59,176 nt of DNA from Eubacteriales bacterium (GCA_024685545.1 JAIKVR010000023.1:1-59176); one strand, 5' to 3'; positions 40,037-48,969 are shown, numbered from the stretch's first letter. Notes: generated from the sequence alone by a model not told the origin. Made by a program: numbers and translations.

Positions 40037-40678
40037 ATGGCAGATCTCAGCAATTTAGCCCAGTTCATGGGTGATCTGGATGAGGAAGGCGTGCTCGGAA
40101 TCATCGACAAGTTAGTAGAGGAAGGCGCAGGGGCAAACGAAGGCAACGAAGCAATCATGGAATTGCAGAAGGGCATGAACACCGTTGGCGATCTTTTCGA
40201 AAAAGGTGAATACTTCGTTGGAGACCTTATCTTCGCGGGAGAGATACTGACCGAAGCGATCGAGAAGTGCAAACCGCTTATTGCGGGAACGACTACGGAA
40301 AAGCTCGGCGTCATGGTGCTTGGCACTGTGCACGGCGACCTGCATGACATCGGTAAAAATATCTTTAAAAATATGGTGGAGATAGCCGGTTTCGAAGTAC
40401 ACGACATCGGCATCGATCAGGCTCCGGAAGCTTTCGTGGACAAAATCAAGGAGACCGGCGCCGGATACGTCGGCATGAGCGGGGTACTGACCCTCGCGCT
40501 CGACTCCATGAGAGAGACCGTAGATGCCTTGAAAGAAGCAGGTCTAAGAGATAAGCTGAAGGTCATCATCGGCGGAAACTGTGTTACGGCGGAAGCCTGC
40601 AAGACCATCGGAGCGGACGCCTGGACCACCAATGCCGCGGAAGGCGTCAGGATATGCAAGGGCTGGGCAGGAAAATAA
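40037..40678 (+). CDS. Methyltransferase cognate corrinoid protein
   Basis: 213 residues. The helical N-terminal cap domain (residues about 5-85) is followed by a B12-binding Rossmann domain with the DxHxxG lower-ligand motif in GDLHDIGKNIFKNM, then VGMSGVLTLALDSM and IGGNCVTAE. Such proteins (MtbC, MttC, MtvC type) carry a methyl group on cobalt between a substrate-specific methyltransferase and an acceptor methyltransferase of the URO-D family, one of which lies at 1445. No partner methyltransferase is adjacent. ATG 40037 with AGGAGGG. Confidence 0.9.
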   Translation: MADLSNLAQFMGDLDEEGVLGIIDKLVEEGAGANEGNEAIMELQKGMNTVGDLFEKGEYFVGDLIFAGEILTEAIEKCKPLIAGTTTEKLGVMVLGTVHGDLHDIGKNIFKNMVEIAGFEVHDIGIDQAPEAFVDKIKETGAGYVGMSGVLTLALDSMRETVDALKEAGLRDKLKVIIGGNCVTAEACKTIGADAWTTNAAEGVRICKGWAGK

Positions 40679-40694
40679 ACGTAACGGATATAAT

Positions 40695-40726
40695 AAAAGG
40701 AGCCGTGTGAACTGCGGCTCCTTTTT
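40695..40726. terminator. Bidirectional terminator
   Basis: AGGAGCCG pairs with CGGCTCCT; AAAA precedes and TTTTT follows, so it serves both the corrinoid gene and the convergent ridA gene. Confidence 0.85.
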
Positions 40727-40742
40727 ATATGTACTGTTTTTG

Positions 40743-41150
40743 TTATCTCCTCTTCTTCCCGTAGGCGATGGCTTCGACCTCGATAAGGCCGCCCTTGGGG
40801 AGCTTGCTCACTTCCACGCAGCTGCGTGCTGGGAACTGTTTGAAGTATTTCCCGTAGATCTCGTTGAAGGCCGCAAAATTATTCATGTCGGTGATGAAAC
40901 AGGTCGTCTTCAAAACATCGTCCATCGTAAGGCCCGCTTTTTCGATGATGGCCTTGACGTTCTCCATGGACTGCACAGCCTGGGACGCAAGATCCTCTCC
41001 GGCGAATTCACCTGTCTCGGGCACAGTGCCGAGCTGGCCAGAAACGAACAGGAGATTGCCGCCTTTCCTCCCCTGGGAATATGGGCCGATAGCTGCCGGA
41101 GCCTTTGATGTCGCTATAGTCGTGATGCCGCGTGATGTGTTCTTCTTCAT
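40743..41150 (-). CDS. ridA: RidA family 2-iminobutanoate/2-iminopropanoate deaminase
   Basis: 135 residues. PAAIGPYSQGRKGGNLLFVS, SMENVKAIIEKAGLTMDDVL, the arginine in FPARSCVEV and LPKGGLIEVEAIAY are the RidA signature. It hydrolyses reactive enamine/imine products of PLP enzymes. It is divergent from a diaminopropionate ammonia-lyase gene, whose product is just such an aminoacrylate. ATG 41150 with GAGG upstream. Confidence 0.93.
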   Translation of the reverse strand: MKKNTSRGITTIATSKAPAAIGPYSQGRKGGNLLFVSGQLGTVPETGEFAGEDLASQAVQSMENVKAIIEKAGLTMDDVLKTTCFITDMNNFAAFNEIYGKYFKQFPARSCVEVSKLPKGGLIEVEAIAYGKKRR

Positions 41151-41202
41151 GATGTGATTCCTCTTTTCCCGGCCGAAAGCCGTGGTTTTTCTCTTCAACG
41201 CT

Positions 41203-41231
41203 ATTATAATATAGGTGTCAGTTTTAATCAA
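41203..41231 (-). promoter_or_regulatory. ridA promoter
   Basis: Minus strand TTGATT (41231-41226), exact 17-base spacer, TATAAT (41208-41203). The ATTATAAT core is nearly palindromic, so a plus-strand -10 for dpaL may overlap it. Confidence 0.6.
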
Positions 41232-41268
41232 CCAACGCCATATCCGGTTTATTTAAAGGAGATACATC

Positions 41269-42393
41269 ATGGATATAAAGTTGCTGATCAATCCGCATAA
41301 GAAGGACTCGTCCCTGCCGCCTTCTTTCAACGACGGGAACTACCGCACCATAAGAGCCTTCCATCAATCGCTCGCAGAATACCGTCCGACTCCTCTGATC
41401 CCTCTCGCAGACATGTCGAAGCGTCTGGGTGTAGAAGGAATATATGTAAAAGACGAATCGCAGCGGTTCGGCTTGAACGCATTCAAGGCTCTGGGGGCCT
41501 CCTGGGCTATTCACAGGATAATCACGGGCGGCAGGCAGGTCAACGCCTTCGTCACAGCCACCGACGGCAACCACGGAAAGGCCGTAGCCTGGGCAGCCAG
41601 AAAAGAAGGAAAACCGGCATACGTATTCATGCCTAAGGGCAGTGCAGAAAACCGTGTCAGGGCGATACAGGATTTCGGAGCCGTCGTAAAAGTGACAGAC
41701 TCCTCCTATGACGACACCGTCGCCTTTGCCCGTTCCTTCGCGGAGGAAAACGGCTATGCGCTGGTGCAGGATACGGGGATGGAAGGCTACACGGATATAC
41801 CCATGGATATAACTATGGGTTACACGACTATGGCATGGGAAGCTGCAGAAACGCTCACGGAACAGGGAATTGTCCCGACACACGTTTTTCTGCAGGCCGG
41901 GGTCGGCTCGATGGCAGGAGGCGTGATGGGACTGCTGCTCGATTACTATAAGGAGAACGCGCCGATGATCGTCACGATGGAACCATTTGCAGCGGATTGT
42001 GTATTCCAGAGCGCCCTGGAAAACAGGAGCGTGACTGTTGACAGCGAGGAGCCTACGATAATGGCCGGACTTAACTGCGGCACAGTGAGCACTTGCACCT
42101 ACGGCATGCTGATGGACAGAACCGACGCCTTCATTTCATGTTCGGACAGCGTTGCCGCCGAAGGGATGAGGATCCTGGCGTACCCGGAAGGCTCAGACGG
42201 CAGGATCATCTCCGGGGAATCCGGTGCAGTAGGTGCCGGGATCGTCTCTTACCTGTGCGGAAAGCCGGAATACATCCGGCTCAGAGACGAGCTGAAGATC
42301 GATGAAAACAGTGTGATCCTGCTCTTTTCCACCGAAGGAGCAACCGACCCGGATAACTACAAGAGGATCGTCGGGGAAGGCGTTCTGCGGTAA
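41269..42393 (+). CDS. dpaL: Diaminopropionate ammonia-lyase
   Basis: 374 residues, fold-type II PLP enzyme. RPTPLIPLADMSKRLGVEGI, KDESQRFGLNAFKALGASWA (PLP-binding lysine in the NAFK motif) and ATDGNHGKAVAWAAR are diagnostic of YgeX/DpaL rather than threonine dehydratase. It converts 2,3-diaminopropionate to pyruvate and two ammonia, through an aminoacrylate. AAAGGAG site before the ATG at 41269. Divergent from ridA. Confidence 0.92.
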   Translation: MDIKLLINPHKKDSSLPPSFNDGNYRTIRAFHQSLAEYRPTPLIPLADMSKRLGVEGIYVKDESQRFGLNAFKALGASWAIHRIITGGRQVNAFVTATDGNHGKAVAWAARKEGKPAYVFMPKGSAENRVRAIQDFGAVVKVTDSSYDDTVAFARSFAEENGYALVQDTGMEGYTDIPMDITMGYTTMAWEAAETLTEQGIVPTHVFLQAGVGSMAGGVMGLLLDYYKENAPMIVTMEPFAADCVFQSALENRSVTVDSEEPTIMAGLNCGTVSTCTYGMLMDRTDAFISCSDSVAAEGMRILAYPEGSDGRIISGESGAVGAGIVSYLCGKPEYIRLRDELKIDENSVILLFSTEGATDPDNYKRIVGEGVLR

Positions 42394-42458
42394 TGAATTC
42401 AGACATTCCGCTTGACTATGCAAAGTGGAATTGATAGAATATCTTTTGCACGGAAAGT

Positions 42459-42534
42459 GGGGGCGTAGCTCAGCTGGGAGAGCGTACGGTTCGCATCCGT
42501 AAGGTCGAGAGTTCGAATCTCTTCGTCTCCACCA
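42459..42534 (+). tRNA. tRNA-Ala (CGC)
   Basis: 76 bases including encoded CCA. Acceptor GGGGGCG pairs with CGTCTCC including the G3:U70 pair that marks alanine tRNAs. The anticodon loop TTCGCAT gives CGC. The D-arm (GCTCAGCTGGGAGAGC) and T-arm (GTTCGAATC) are normal. Confidence 0.93.
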
Positions 42535-42581
42535 AAGCGAATAATCCAACAACAAATATCGGTGGGATTATCGCTTTTTTT
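42535..42581 (+). terminator. Terminator after tRNA-Ala
   Basis: AAGCGA-A-TAATCC pairs with GGATTA-TCGCTT, followed by a run of seven T. Confidence 0.85.
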
Positions 42582-42699
42582 GCTTGCAATACTTATTATC
42601 AACTGACAGTATATCTTTAATAAACAGGAAAGATTCCACAGTTGTTCTCTATTCATCACGTTTAGTCTTTGCAATAATCGTTTGATCACATTAATAGAG

Positions 42700-42741
42700 A
42701 AACCGCTTTCCCGTTTTGTTCTAAAACAGAAGAGCGGCTTT
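42700..42741 (-). terminator. Probable terminator after the small charged-protein gene
   Basis: AACCGCTTT and AAGAGCGGCTT arms flank a loop; the minus strand continues GGTTTCTCT. Imperfect, weak T tract. Bases 42582-42699 hold nothing recognisable. Confidence 0.4.
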
Positions 42742-42762
42742 GTTCAATCAGGCAGCTATCAA

Positions 42763-42969
42763 CTACCAATACCTATTTCTATTTTTTCGATAACGTCTTT
42801 CTTCTTCCTCTTCTTCTTCTTCTCGGTGGCGTCTTTCTTCCTCCTCTTCTTCACGCAAGTATTCACTGTCATCCCAATTGTTTACGTATTTTCCTTGATC
42901 CCAACTAAAACCATTACGGTCGATATTTTCGTATTTACCTGATTCATAATTAAAACACCATTTTGTCAT
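42763..42969 (-). CDS. Small highly charged protein, partner gene of the RNase III-like gene
   Basis: 68 residues. The N-terminal third (WCFNYESGKYENIDRNGFSW, DQGKYVNNWDDSEY) has Trp/Tyr/Asn-rich short repeats. The C-terminal half is an uninterrupted Glu/Arg stretch (EEEEEERRHREEEEEEEERR, YRKNRNRYW), likely a single charged alpha helix. Its ATG follows directly on the TAA of the RNase III-like gene, so it is co-translated with it. No family recognised. A role as an RNA-binding or regulatory partner of the nuclease is an inference. Confidence 0.6.
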   Translation of the reverse strand: MTKWCFNYESGKYENIDRNGFSWDQGKYVNNWDDSEYLREEEEEERRHREEEEEEEERRYRKNRNRYW

Positions 42970-44028
42970 TTAGTCATCCTCCTTATTCAAGATAAATTGC
43001 AGCATCTCAAAAGCAGCTGTTTTTTTAGCATCCTTTTTTGATGAGGATACCGCATCAAAGTATGTATCGTATTCATCGATATGACACTCTGCTGTCCATA
43101 CAGGATTGCCGTTTTCATCGTGTTTAAGATTAAATTGATAGGTAGGAATCGAAAAATACCCTCTTCGGGCAAGAATCTCTAGCTGGCTGATAGCTTCGTC
43201 TTTATTTGGATTATCAATTTCATCTCGTATCGTAATCTCTTCAATAATGCCTTTCTTTTTCAGATCTTCATATGCAAGCTTGCAAACATTCATCCGAGCT
43301 TCGCTTTTGGACGCACCGAATCCCCGATAGATCGGAAGATCATCAAGGAGTTTCAATTCGCAATGATACTTTAACCTCGAATAATCGTAACCAACAAGCG
43401 GAAACTGCTGTGAAATGCCTTCAAATGGAATATACCAGGTTGAGGTGTAGGATGCTTCTTTGAACCAAAACAGGGGATTAACACCGTTCACTTGTTCGTC
43501 CCAATCCTGAATCATACGAACGTAATTGTCATCTTCGTCGTTCAGGAAAAAATCTTCCGGCAATATCATGGCTTCCACGACGGAGCATATCTTCGAAAAA
43601 TCCCAGTCACAATCAAGCACAACTGCACCGAGAATCGCCTCGAACAGATCTTCTTTGACAGATGGTTCTTCGGAAATGTGATTCTTGATGTCTCCTTTTC
43701 CCATAAATAGCTGTTCGGCAAAACCCATTTCACCAATTCTGCGCGCAAGAGTGAATTTCTGAACCATTCGGCTTTTGATCTGTGTCAATTTCCCTTCGTC
43801 AACAGAACAGACGAATTTATTCTGAGTTTTGCCATATTTTGAAACAAGCAAATTAACGACAGCGAGATCAAGCGCCTTGTCTCCAATGAATTCGAGGATC
43901 TCGTTGTCCTCCCCTCCGTTTTCGCTCGCATACGAGCTGCGGGTGAACGCCTGCAGCAACAAGTCAGGATTTTTGAAAATATATCCTATTTGCCCCTGTA
44001 CCATGTTGATGAGTAATGTGTTTTCCAT
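42970..44028 (-). CDS. RNase III-like protein with two dsRNA-binding domains
   Basis: 352 residues against about 230 for bacterial Rnc. The catalytic domain has ILEFIGDKALD (Glu43, Glu46, Asp50) and EDLFEAILGAVVLD (Asp127, Glu130), so all metal ligands look intact. Two dsRNA-binding domains follow, each ending in the diagnostic motif: GASKSEARMNVCKLAYEDL (238-256) and SSSKKDAKKTAAFEMLQFIL (328-347). Housekeeping Rnc has one. No smc/ftsY neighbours, as usual rnc genes have. Codon use is AT-richer than its neighbours, hinting at transfer. ATG 44028 with AAAGGAT upstream. Confidence 0.82.
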   Translation of the reverse strand: MENTLLINMVQGQIGYIFKNPDLLLQAFTRSSYASENGGEDNEILEFIGDKALDLAVVNLLVSKYGKTQNKFVCSVDEGKLTQIKSRMVQKFTLARRIGEMGFAEQLFMGKGDIKNHISEEPSVKEDLFEAILGAVVLDCDWDFSKICSVVEAMILPEDFFLNDEDDNYVRMIQDWDEQVNGVNPLFWFKEASYTSTWYIPFEGISQQFPLVGYDYSRLKYHCELKLLDDLPIYRGFGASKSEARMNVCKLAYEDLKKKGIIEEITIRDEIDNPNKDEAISQLEILARRGYFSIPTYQFNLKHDENGNPVWTAECHIDEYDTYFDAVSSSKKDAKKTAAFEMLQFILNKEDD

Positions 44029-44064
44029 AAATAATCCTTTCAGTGTTATTACGCTAAAAGGCAT

Positions 44065-44112
44065 AATAAAAAGTCCGACTCCGTTTCTGCACGCAAAGAA
44101 ACTTTGTCAGAC
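44065..44112 (-). terminator. Terminator-type hairpin in the leader of the RNase III-like gene
   Basis: On the minus strand GTCTGAC-AAA-GTTTCT pairs with AGAAAC-GGA-GTCGGAC (7 + 6 bp with an internal loop), followed by TTTTTATT. It ends 37 bases before the start codon. Confidence 0.7.
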
Positions 44113-44232
44113 ATGATAAATCAAATATAATTCTTTGTTTTCATTAGTTTGTCCAGACTCACTTTCATAAGAAAGGATAAACACTGTAAACAATGTCTCA
44201 GATTTAACTCATTATGCCTCTAACATTTGTAG

Positions 44233-44260
44233 ATTATCATATATTCCGGCGATTTGTCAA
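44233..44260 (-). promoter_or_regulatory. Promoter upstream of the RNase III-like gene
   Basis: Minus strand perfect TTGACA (44260-44255), 16-base spacer, GATAAT with a TG extension (44238-44233). It leaves a leader of about 200 bases containing the terminator hairpin; the rest of 44029-44426 has no coding content. Confidence 0.6.
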
Positions 44261-44426
44261 TGGTGTGGATGTTCTGTCCTCAATACATTTTATCTAGCAA
44301 AACTCAAAGTAAGTTCCAAAATGAAACGGCCATTGACCTTAACTACTAAGGGAAGAAATCATCTTTTTAGTTATTTCTTATACTTCATTAATCACACATC
44401 GGGAACATGGACAAGAAGCCTCGTAT

Positions 44427-44458
44427 ATAAAAAAGCCCCTCTCGCCTGAGAGGGACTT
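44427..44458 (-). terminator. Rho-independent terminator of rny
   Basis: AGTCCCTCTC and GAGAGGGGCT arms (with one G:T) and a run of six T on the minus strand. Confidence 0.88.
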
Positions 44459-44466
44459 TATTTTCG

Positions 44467-46008
44467 TTACTTTGCTAACTCCGTCACTCTGGTCTCCCTG
44501 ATAACATTGATCTTAATCTGGCCTGGATATTCCAGTTCATTCTCGATCTGGTCGGCGATCTGTCTGGCGACGTGCACCATCTTAAGGTCGTCTACTTCTT
44601 CGGGCTTGACCATGATGCGCACTTCCCTTCCTGCCTGTATGGCGTAGCACTTGGACACGCCGTCAAAGCTGTTGACCAACTCCTCTATCTTCTCCAGGCG
44701 CTTGGTATAGCTTTCCAGAGATTCTCTCCTTGCTCCGGGGCGCGCAGCGGAAATGGCGTCAGCCGCCTGTACGAGGACCGCCTCCACGGTCTGCGGCGCG
44801 ATATCGTTGTGGTGCGCTTCCACACAATGGATGATCTCTTGCTTCTCCTTGTATTTCTTCAGCAGGTCGACCCCTACCTGAACGTGAGAGCCTTCGACCT
44901 CGTGGTCGATGGCCTTACCGATATCATGAAGGAGCCCTGCCCTGCGGGCTATATAGGCGTTAGCACCGAGTTCATCAGCCAGAAGTCCTGCCAGGATCGA
45001 GACCTCCAGTGAGTGCTTGAGCACGTTCTGGCCGTAGCTCGTCCTGTAGTTCAGCCGTCCGATGGTCTTTACCAGCTCCGGGTGCACCTTGCCCACATCC
45101 GTCTGCAGTACGGCCTGTTCCCCGAGTTCCCTCATCTTCTGAGTGATCTCGGCCTCGGCCTTTTTTACGGTCTCTTCGATACGGGCCGGATGTATGCGCC
45201 CATCGACGATGAGCTTTTCAAGAGCGATCCTGGCGATCTCACGGCGTACAGGATCGAATCCGGAAAGGATGACCGCTTCCGGGGTATCATCTATGATGAG
45301 GTCTATGCCGGTGGCTGCCTCAAGGGATCTGATATTGCGGCCTTCGCGCCCGATAATGCGTCCCTTCATCTCGTCGCTGGGCAAGTTCACCACGGATACC
45401 GTGGATTCCGCTACGTAATCGGCAGCACAGCGCTGCATGGCATAGCTGATAAGTTCACGGGCCTTTTTATCGGATTCCTCCTTGGCCTCTGCTTCTTTAT
45501 TTTTAATCAGGAGAGCTGTTTCTCTCGAGATCTGTTTTTCCGTTTCATCAAGTAATAGCTGTCTGGCTTCTTCAAATGTCAGCTGGGAGATCCTCTCCAG
45601 CTCCTTAATCTGCTGTTGGTGCAGCTTATTGATCTTATCTTCCTTCTGTTCCAGTTCCTTGGCTTTTCTCTGGGAGTTCTCATCCCTGCGCTCGATCTGA
45701 TCAAGCTTTCTGTCAAGGGATTCTTCCTTCTGGTTGACCCTGTTCTCCAGGACCTTAACTTCGTTCCTTCTTTCCTTTATCTCACGGTCGAGATCCTTGC
45801 GGGATGCGTAGATCTCATCCTTCGCCTCATTAAGGCGGTCTTTTTTGATGCGTTCGCCCTCAGATACCGCGTCTTCCACTATCTTCGCGGCCTGGACCCT
45901 GGCGCTGTCTATCTTCTTCGCTTCGTTAGATTTGTTTATGGCAATTCCGCCCGCGATACCGACAGCAAGACTCACTGCCGCTATCAGGGCGTAAATGACA
46001 AATTCCAT
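44467..46008 (-). CDS. rny: Ribonuclease Y
   Basis: 513 residues, full length. N-terminal transmembrane helix ([20 protein letters not shown]), a long Glu/Lys/Arg coiled coil (residues about 35-190), a KH domain ([20 protein letters not shown]) and an HD domain ([18 protein letters not shown]) that does the endonuclease chemistry. RNase Y initiates mRNA decay at the membrane in Bacillota. Monocistronic. Confidence 0.97.
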   Translation of the reverse strand: MEFVIYALIAAVSLAVGIAGGIAINKSNEAKKIDSARVQAAKIVEDAVSEGERIKKDRLNEAKDEIYASRKDLDREIKERRNEVKVLENRVNQKEESLDRKLDQIERRDENSQRKAKELEQKEDKINKLHQQQIKELERISQLTFEEARQLLLDETEKQISRETALLIKNKEAEAKEESDKKARELISYAMQRCAADYVAESTVSVVNLPSDEMKGRIIGREGRNIRSLEAATGIDLIIDDTPEAVILSGFDPVRREIARIALEKLIVDGRIHPARIEETVKKAEAEITQKMRELGEQAVLQTDVGKVHPELVKTIGRLNYRTSYGQNVLKHSLEVSILAGLLADELGANAYIARRAGLLHDIGKAIDHEVEGSHVQVGVDLLKKYKEKQEIIHCVEAHHNDIAPQTVEAVLVQAADAISAARPGARRESLESYTKRLEKIEELVNSFDGVSKCYAIQAGREVRIMVKPEEVDDLKMVHVARQIADQIENELEYPGQIKINVIRETRVTELAK

Positions 46009-46239
46009 TGTCCTAATTCCTCCTTATGTCGTTGTCAAGCAGCTTTTCCGCTCATCGCGGATATATTACTCATGATTTTTATTCAACAGAAAAACATTTC
46101 ACGATTATGTGAATTATAGCACAATCCGGCAGACTTACAGCGCACTTTATCTAAATACAATGAAGTCCCAGATTTTTTTTATTCAGCGCATATGTTATAA
46201 TCTTTATATATCGAATATCCATGCAGAAAGGACACCGCG

Positions 46240-47385
46240 ATGAGGATACTTCTGGTTGTCACAGATCCAAAGGAAAAGTATTATGACTTTGCACGAGGCG
46301 CTCTGCTTTCTGCGCACCATGAGGTATACGCCGCTTTTGCAGGAGGGCAGGGAGCACTTGAGCCGCTTGTGGCTGCCGGCAGAATCAAACCCGTGGAGTG
46401 GAGCCTCTCCGGCGAAGATCTGTCCGCCATCGCCGAAAGCACTTCGGGCGGAGAGTTGGAAAGCATCCGCAGGCGTATCATGGCGTCAAGCGGGGAGAGG
46501 CCCTTCGACGCAGTGATTCTTCAGAGCCTTTCCGACGATGTCTCCAAGATTGGAGCTGCTTTCGCAGGAGAACTCTCAAATTTCCTCTACACTTTTTTCA
46601 GCGATGACGAACTGTCTCCCGGAACGGACAAGATATCCCGCGGCATCTGCCTCGAAAAAGCCAAATTCGTGGTAGTGTCTTCTGACGAGATAGGCCGTGC
46701 CTTTATAAACGAGACCGGCAGTGCGTATATGAACAAACTCGTAAGGTGGAAGCTGGGCGTGGGAGGGCTTGACGATATCGATCAGACCAAGCGCAGTATC
46801 TCCAAATCGGAATGCCGGCGCCTCTTCTCCGAAATGTTTTCAAACCTGCTCATCGTCATGGGCAACGAGAACGACAATACCTGGCGTTACGAAGAGGCGA
46901 TCGACGCACTGAAGTCAATCCCACGTCTCGTTCAGACGAGGCTTACAGTGATCATCGATGCAGCTCCTGAAAGCCCTGAGGGAAAAGAGTATATCTCCAG
47001 ACTGTACAACACCCTCAACGGAGCGCTTTTCGAATACCATGTGGTCGAGGAGCCTTTGGGCAGGGAGAATTCCGCCGCCCTGCGCTGCGCCGCGGACATG
47101 TATCTGCATTTTCCTGACAGCGGGAAAATATCCGATGCGCTCGCCGAGTACATGTACAGCGAGACCTGCGCATGCTTTTTAAAGACCGATGTGGACTATG
47201 GTGATCTTGACAAGATCGGCGGAGAATTCTACACCTTCTCCGAGTTTTCCGAACTGCCTTCCATCGTGGAAAAGGTATATAAAAACCGTAGTTATTCATA
47301 TAATTCCAACAGCAACCGCATCCGCCGCGCTTTCTCCTGGGAAGCTGCCTCCCCGATATGGGAATCCCTGATGAGGATGAAATAA
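46240..47385 (+). CDS. Hypothetical protein, glycosyltransferase-like fold possible
   Basis: 381 residues, soluble, no signal. MRILLVVTDPKEKYYDFARG then YAAFAGGQGALEPL, LLIVMGNENDNTWRYEEAID and LRCAADMYLHFPDSG recall the two Rossmann halves of GT-B glycosyltransferases (N-terminal domain, then LxxxG, then a surveillance-like AADMxLxPS position). The nucleotide-sugar motif E-x7-E is not seen. I do not assign a function. AAAGGA site before the ATG; TATAAT at about 46195. Not in an operon. Confidence 0.55.
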   Translation: MRILLVVTDPKEKYYDFARGALLSAHHEVYAAFAGGQGALEPLVAAGRIKPVEWSLSGEDLSAIAESTSGGELESIRRRIMASSGERPFDAVILQSLSDDVSKIGAAFAGELSNFLYTFFSDDELSPGTDKISRGICLEKAKFVVVSSDEIGRAFINETGSAYMNKLVRWKLGVGGLDDIDQTKRSISKSECRRLFSEMFSNLLIVMGNENDNTWRYEEAIDALKSIPRLVQTRLTVIIDAAPESPEGKEYISRLYNTLNGALFEYHVVEEPLGRENSAALRCAADMYLHFPDSGKISDALAEYMYSETCACFLKTDVDYGDLDKIGGEFYTFSEFSELPSIVEKVYKNRSYSYNSNSNRIRRAFSWEAASPIWESLMRMK

Positions 47386-47444
47386 AAAGCGGAAGGCCGA
47401 TACGCGATCCGGCTGTGTTCTTTCATAATCATTATTGCTTTATC

Positions 47445-47470
47445 AAGGGTCTTTTATAAAGACCCTTTTT
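47445..47470 (+). terminator. Rho-independent terminator
   Basis: AAGGGTCTTT and AAAGACCCTT form a 10-bp stem with a 3-base loop, then TTT. Confidence 0.85.
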
Positions 47471-47636
47471 CATTTCCCTGGTTTCTCTGTGACTCACAAA
47501 ATTCTCGAAACAGGATGTATTGCTGAACTCCATACATTATTCTCCCGTTAAAACGACCTCTTGTTTTCTTCCAGGGACAACAGACCGATTATAATTAATA
47601 CATACGATGACCGATGACATATATAAGGAGTATGTG

Positions 47637-48710
47637 ATGAGTAAGCTGAAATGTGAAATCTGCGGCGGAACGGATCTCATAAAGGACGGTGGCGAATATC
47701 GCTGCCGCAGCTGCGGAATGTGCTATTCGAAGGAGGAAGTGCAGAAGATGCTGTCGAAAGAAACAGACACGAACGATGCTCTTTCCATTGAAAAGGCATA
47801 TGCAGACCTTGATGCAGGTGACTTCATCGAAGCCTCAAAATGCGCTTCCGAGTTATTGACAAATGATAAAACGAATGCCGATGCCTGGCTGGTGAGACTT
47901 TTAGCTGAATATGTATGTCGTTCTGCAGATGACCTGAAGGAGGCCTCCCTGCCTCTGGACATCTCGGAAAACTGGAACGGGATCATGGAATACGGCAGGA
48001 CGGAAATGAAGACCGCACTTAACGCTTCCAACACGCTGATTCGCGGCAGGATCGCCTCGGCAGCAGCCGTGATATCAATGGGAAAAGAAGCCGCTGACCC
48101 GGATGAATACGACCGGGCTGCCAGTTTCCTTGAAGGCCTGCCCGGAGAAGAGCTCGACAAACTGGATCTGCCGTTCAGCTTCCGCCCAGTTTTCGGCTCC
48201 TGGGAAGGAGAGCCTATCGTCTGGCGAAAACTCGCATCCTATGGCGGGAACACGCTCATGATAACGGAAAAGTGCCTGTGTATTTTCCCTTATAATGATA
48301 CCTACAGCCCGGTCACCTGGGAGAGCAGTACCCTGCGGATCTGGCTTAACGGCGAATTCTTCTCTGGGGCATTCAGCTCCGAAGAACAGGATTGCATCGC
48401 CGAAGTTCTTCTTTCGAACAATGATAACGGGAAATACGGGTCCTCGGGAGGGAATAAAACGTCGGATAGGGTCTTTGCCCTCAGTCTGGAGGAAGCCGAA
48501 GGGCTGTTTTCCGACGACGCGGACAGGTCGGCTCAGCTGAACGGTGAGAGCTGCGGCTGGTGGCTGCGCTCCCCGGGCTATGATCCTCTGCATGCTTCCG
48601 CGGTGCTGTTTGACGGAGATATCTATTCCTCCGGCAACTACGTGAACTATGACAGATGCTCAGCAAGACCAGCGTTATGGATCAACGAAGAGAAGCTGAA
48701 GGATCGTTGA
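47637..48710 (+). CDS. Zinc-ribbon protein with C-terminal DUF6273-like domain
   Basis: 357 residues. N-terminal TFIIB-type zinc ribbon (Cys6, Cys9, Cys23, Cys26: CEICGGTDL ... CRSCGM), then a helical, tetratricopeptide-like region (residues about 45-150, DLDAGDFIEASKCASELL). The C-terminal domain has WLNGEFFSGAFSSEEQDCIA, RVFALSLEEAEGLF and GWWLRSPGYD ... RPALWI, as in DUF6273 proteins of gut clostridia. Function unknown. ATG 47637 preferred (AAGGAG upstream); an upstream ATG at 47607 would add ten residues. Confidence 0.7.
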   Translation: MSKLKCEICGGTDLIKDGGEYRCRSCGMCYSKEEVQKMLSKETDTNDALSIEKAYADLDAGDFIEASKCASELLTNDKTNADAWLVRLLAEYVCRSADDLKEASLPLDISENWNGIMEYGRTEMKTALNASNTLIRGRIASAAAVISMGKEAADPDEYDRAASFLEGLPGEELDKLDLPFSFRPVFGSWEGEPIVWRKLASYGGNTLMITEKCLCIFPYNDTYSPVTWESSTLRIWLNGEFFSGAFSSEEQDCIAEVLLSNNDNGKYGSSGGNKTSDRVFALSLEEAEGLFSDDADRSAQLNGESCGWWLRSPGYDPLHASAVLFDGDIYSSGNYVNYDRCSARPALWINEEKLKDR

Positions 48711-48797
48711 TACCTAAAACATGATCCGGGGAACAACAAAAGGAATAAACCACTCCCCTCGGGACGGATCTGACAGAAATGATACGTAATATCGGTG

Positions 48798-48829
48798 ACA
48801 GGCTGTTCTCAGCAATGAGAACGGCCTGT
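48798..48829. repeat. Strong intergenic hairpin
   Basis: ACAGGC-T-GTTCTC and GAGAAC-G-GCCTGT form a 12-bp near-perfect stem with a 6-base loop in the 259-base gap. No T run follows directly; it could protect the upstream transcript. Confidence 0.6.
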
Positions 48830-48969
48830 ACTTATGTTTGGGAAAAAACCGTCTTCGTCTTCAGGCAGCCACGCCTCATTATGCTGCTCTTCTATTGCGG
48901 CGGCCATCGGACACTGATACAATCATATGGTATTGACGATAAGAAAACATCACTGATACGGAGGGAAAC

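Noticed and set aside
42763..42900. Tandem repeat or CRISPR-like array in GAA/CTT-rich DNA
   Set aside because: The repeats are codon-level (Glu/Arg runs) inside a small gene with a good start; no spacer structure.
42459..44466. tRNA-Ala as integration site of a genomic island
   Set aside because: I searched the following DNA for a repeat of the tRNA 3' end and found none, and there is no integrase gene.
44467..46008. Antisense frames across rny
   Set aside because: Overlap a full-length RNase Y gene with KH and HD motifs.
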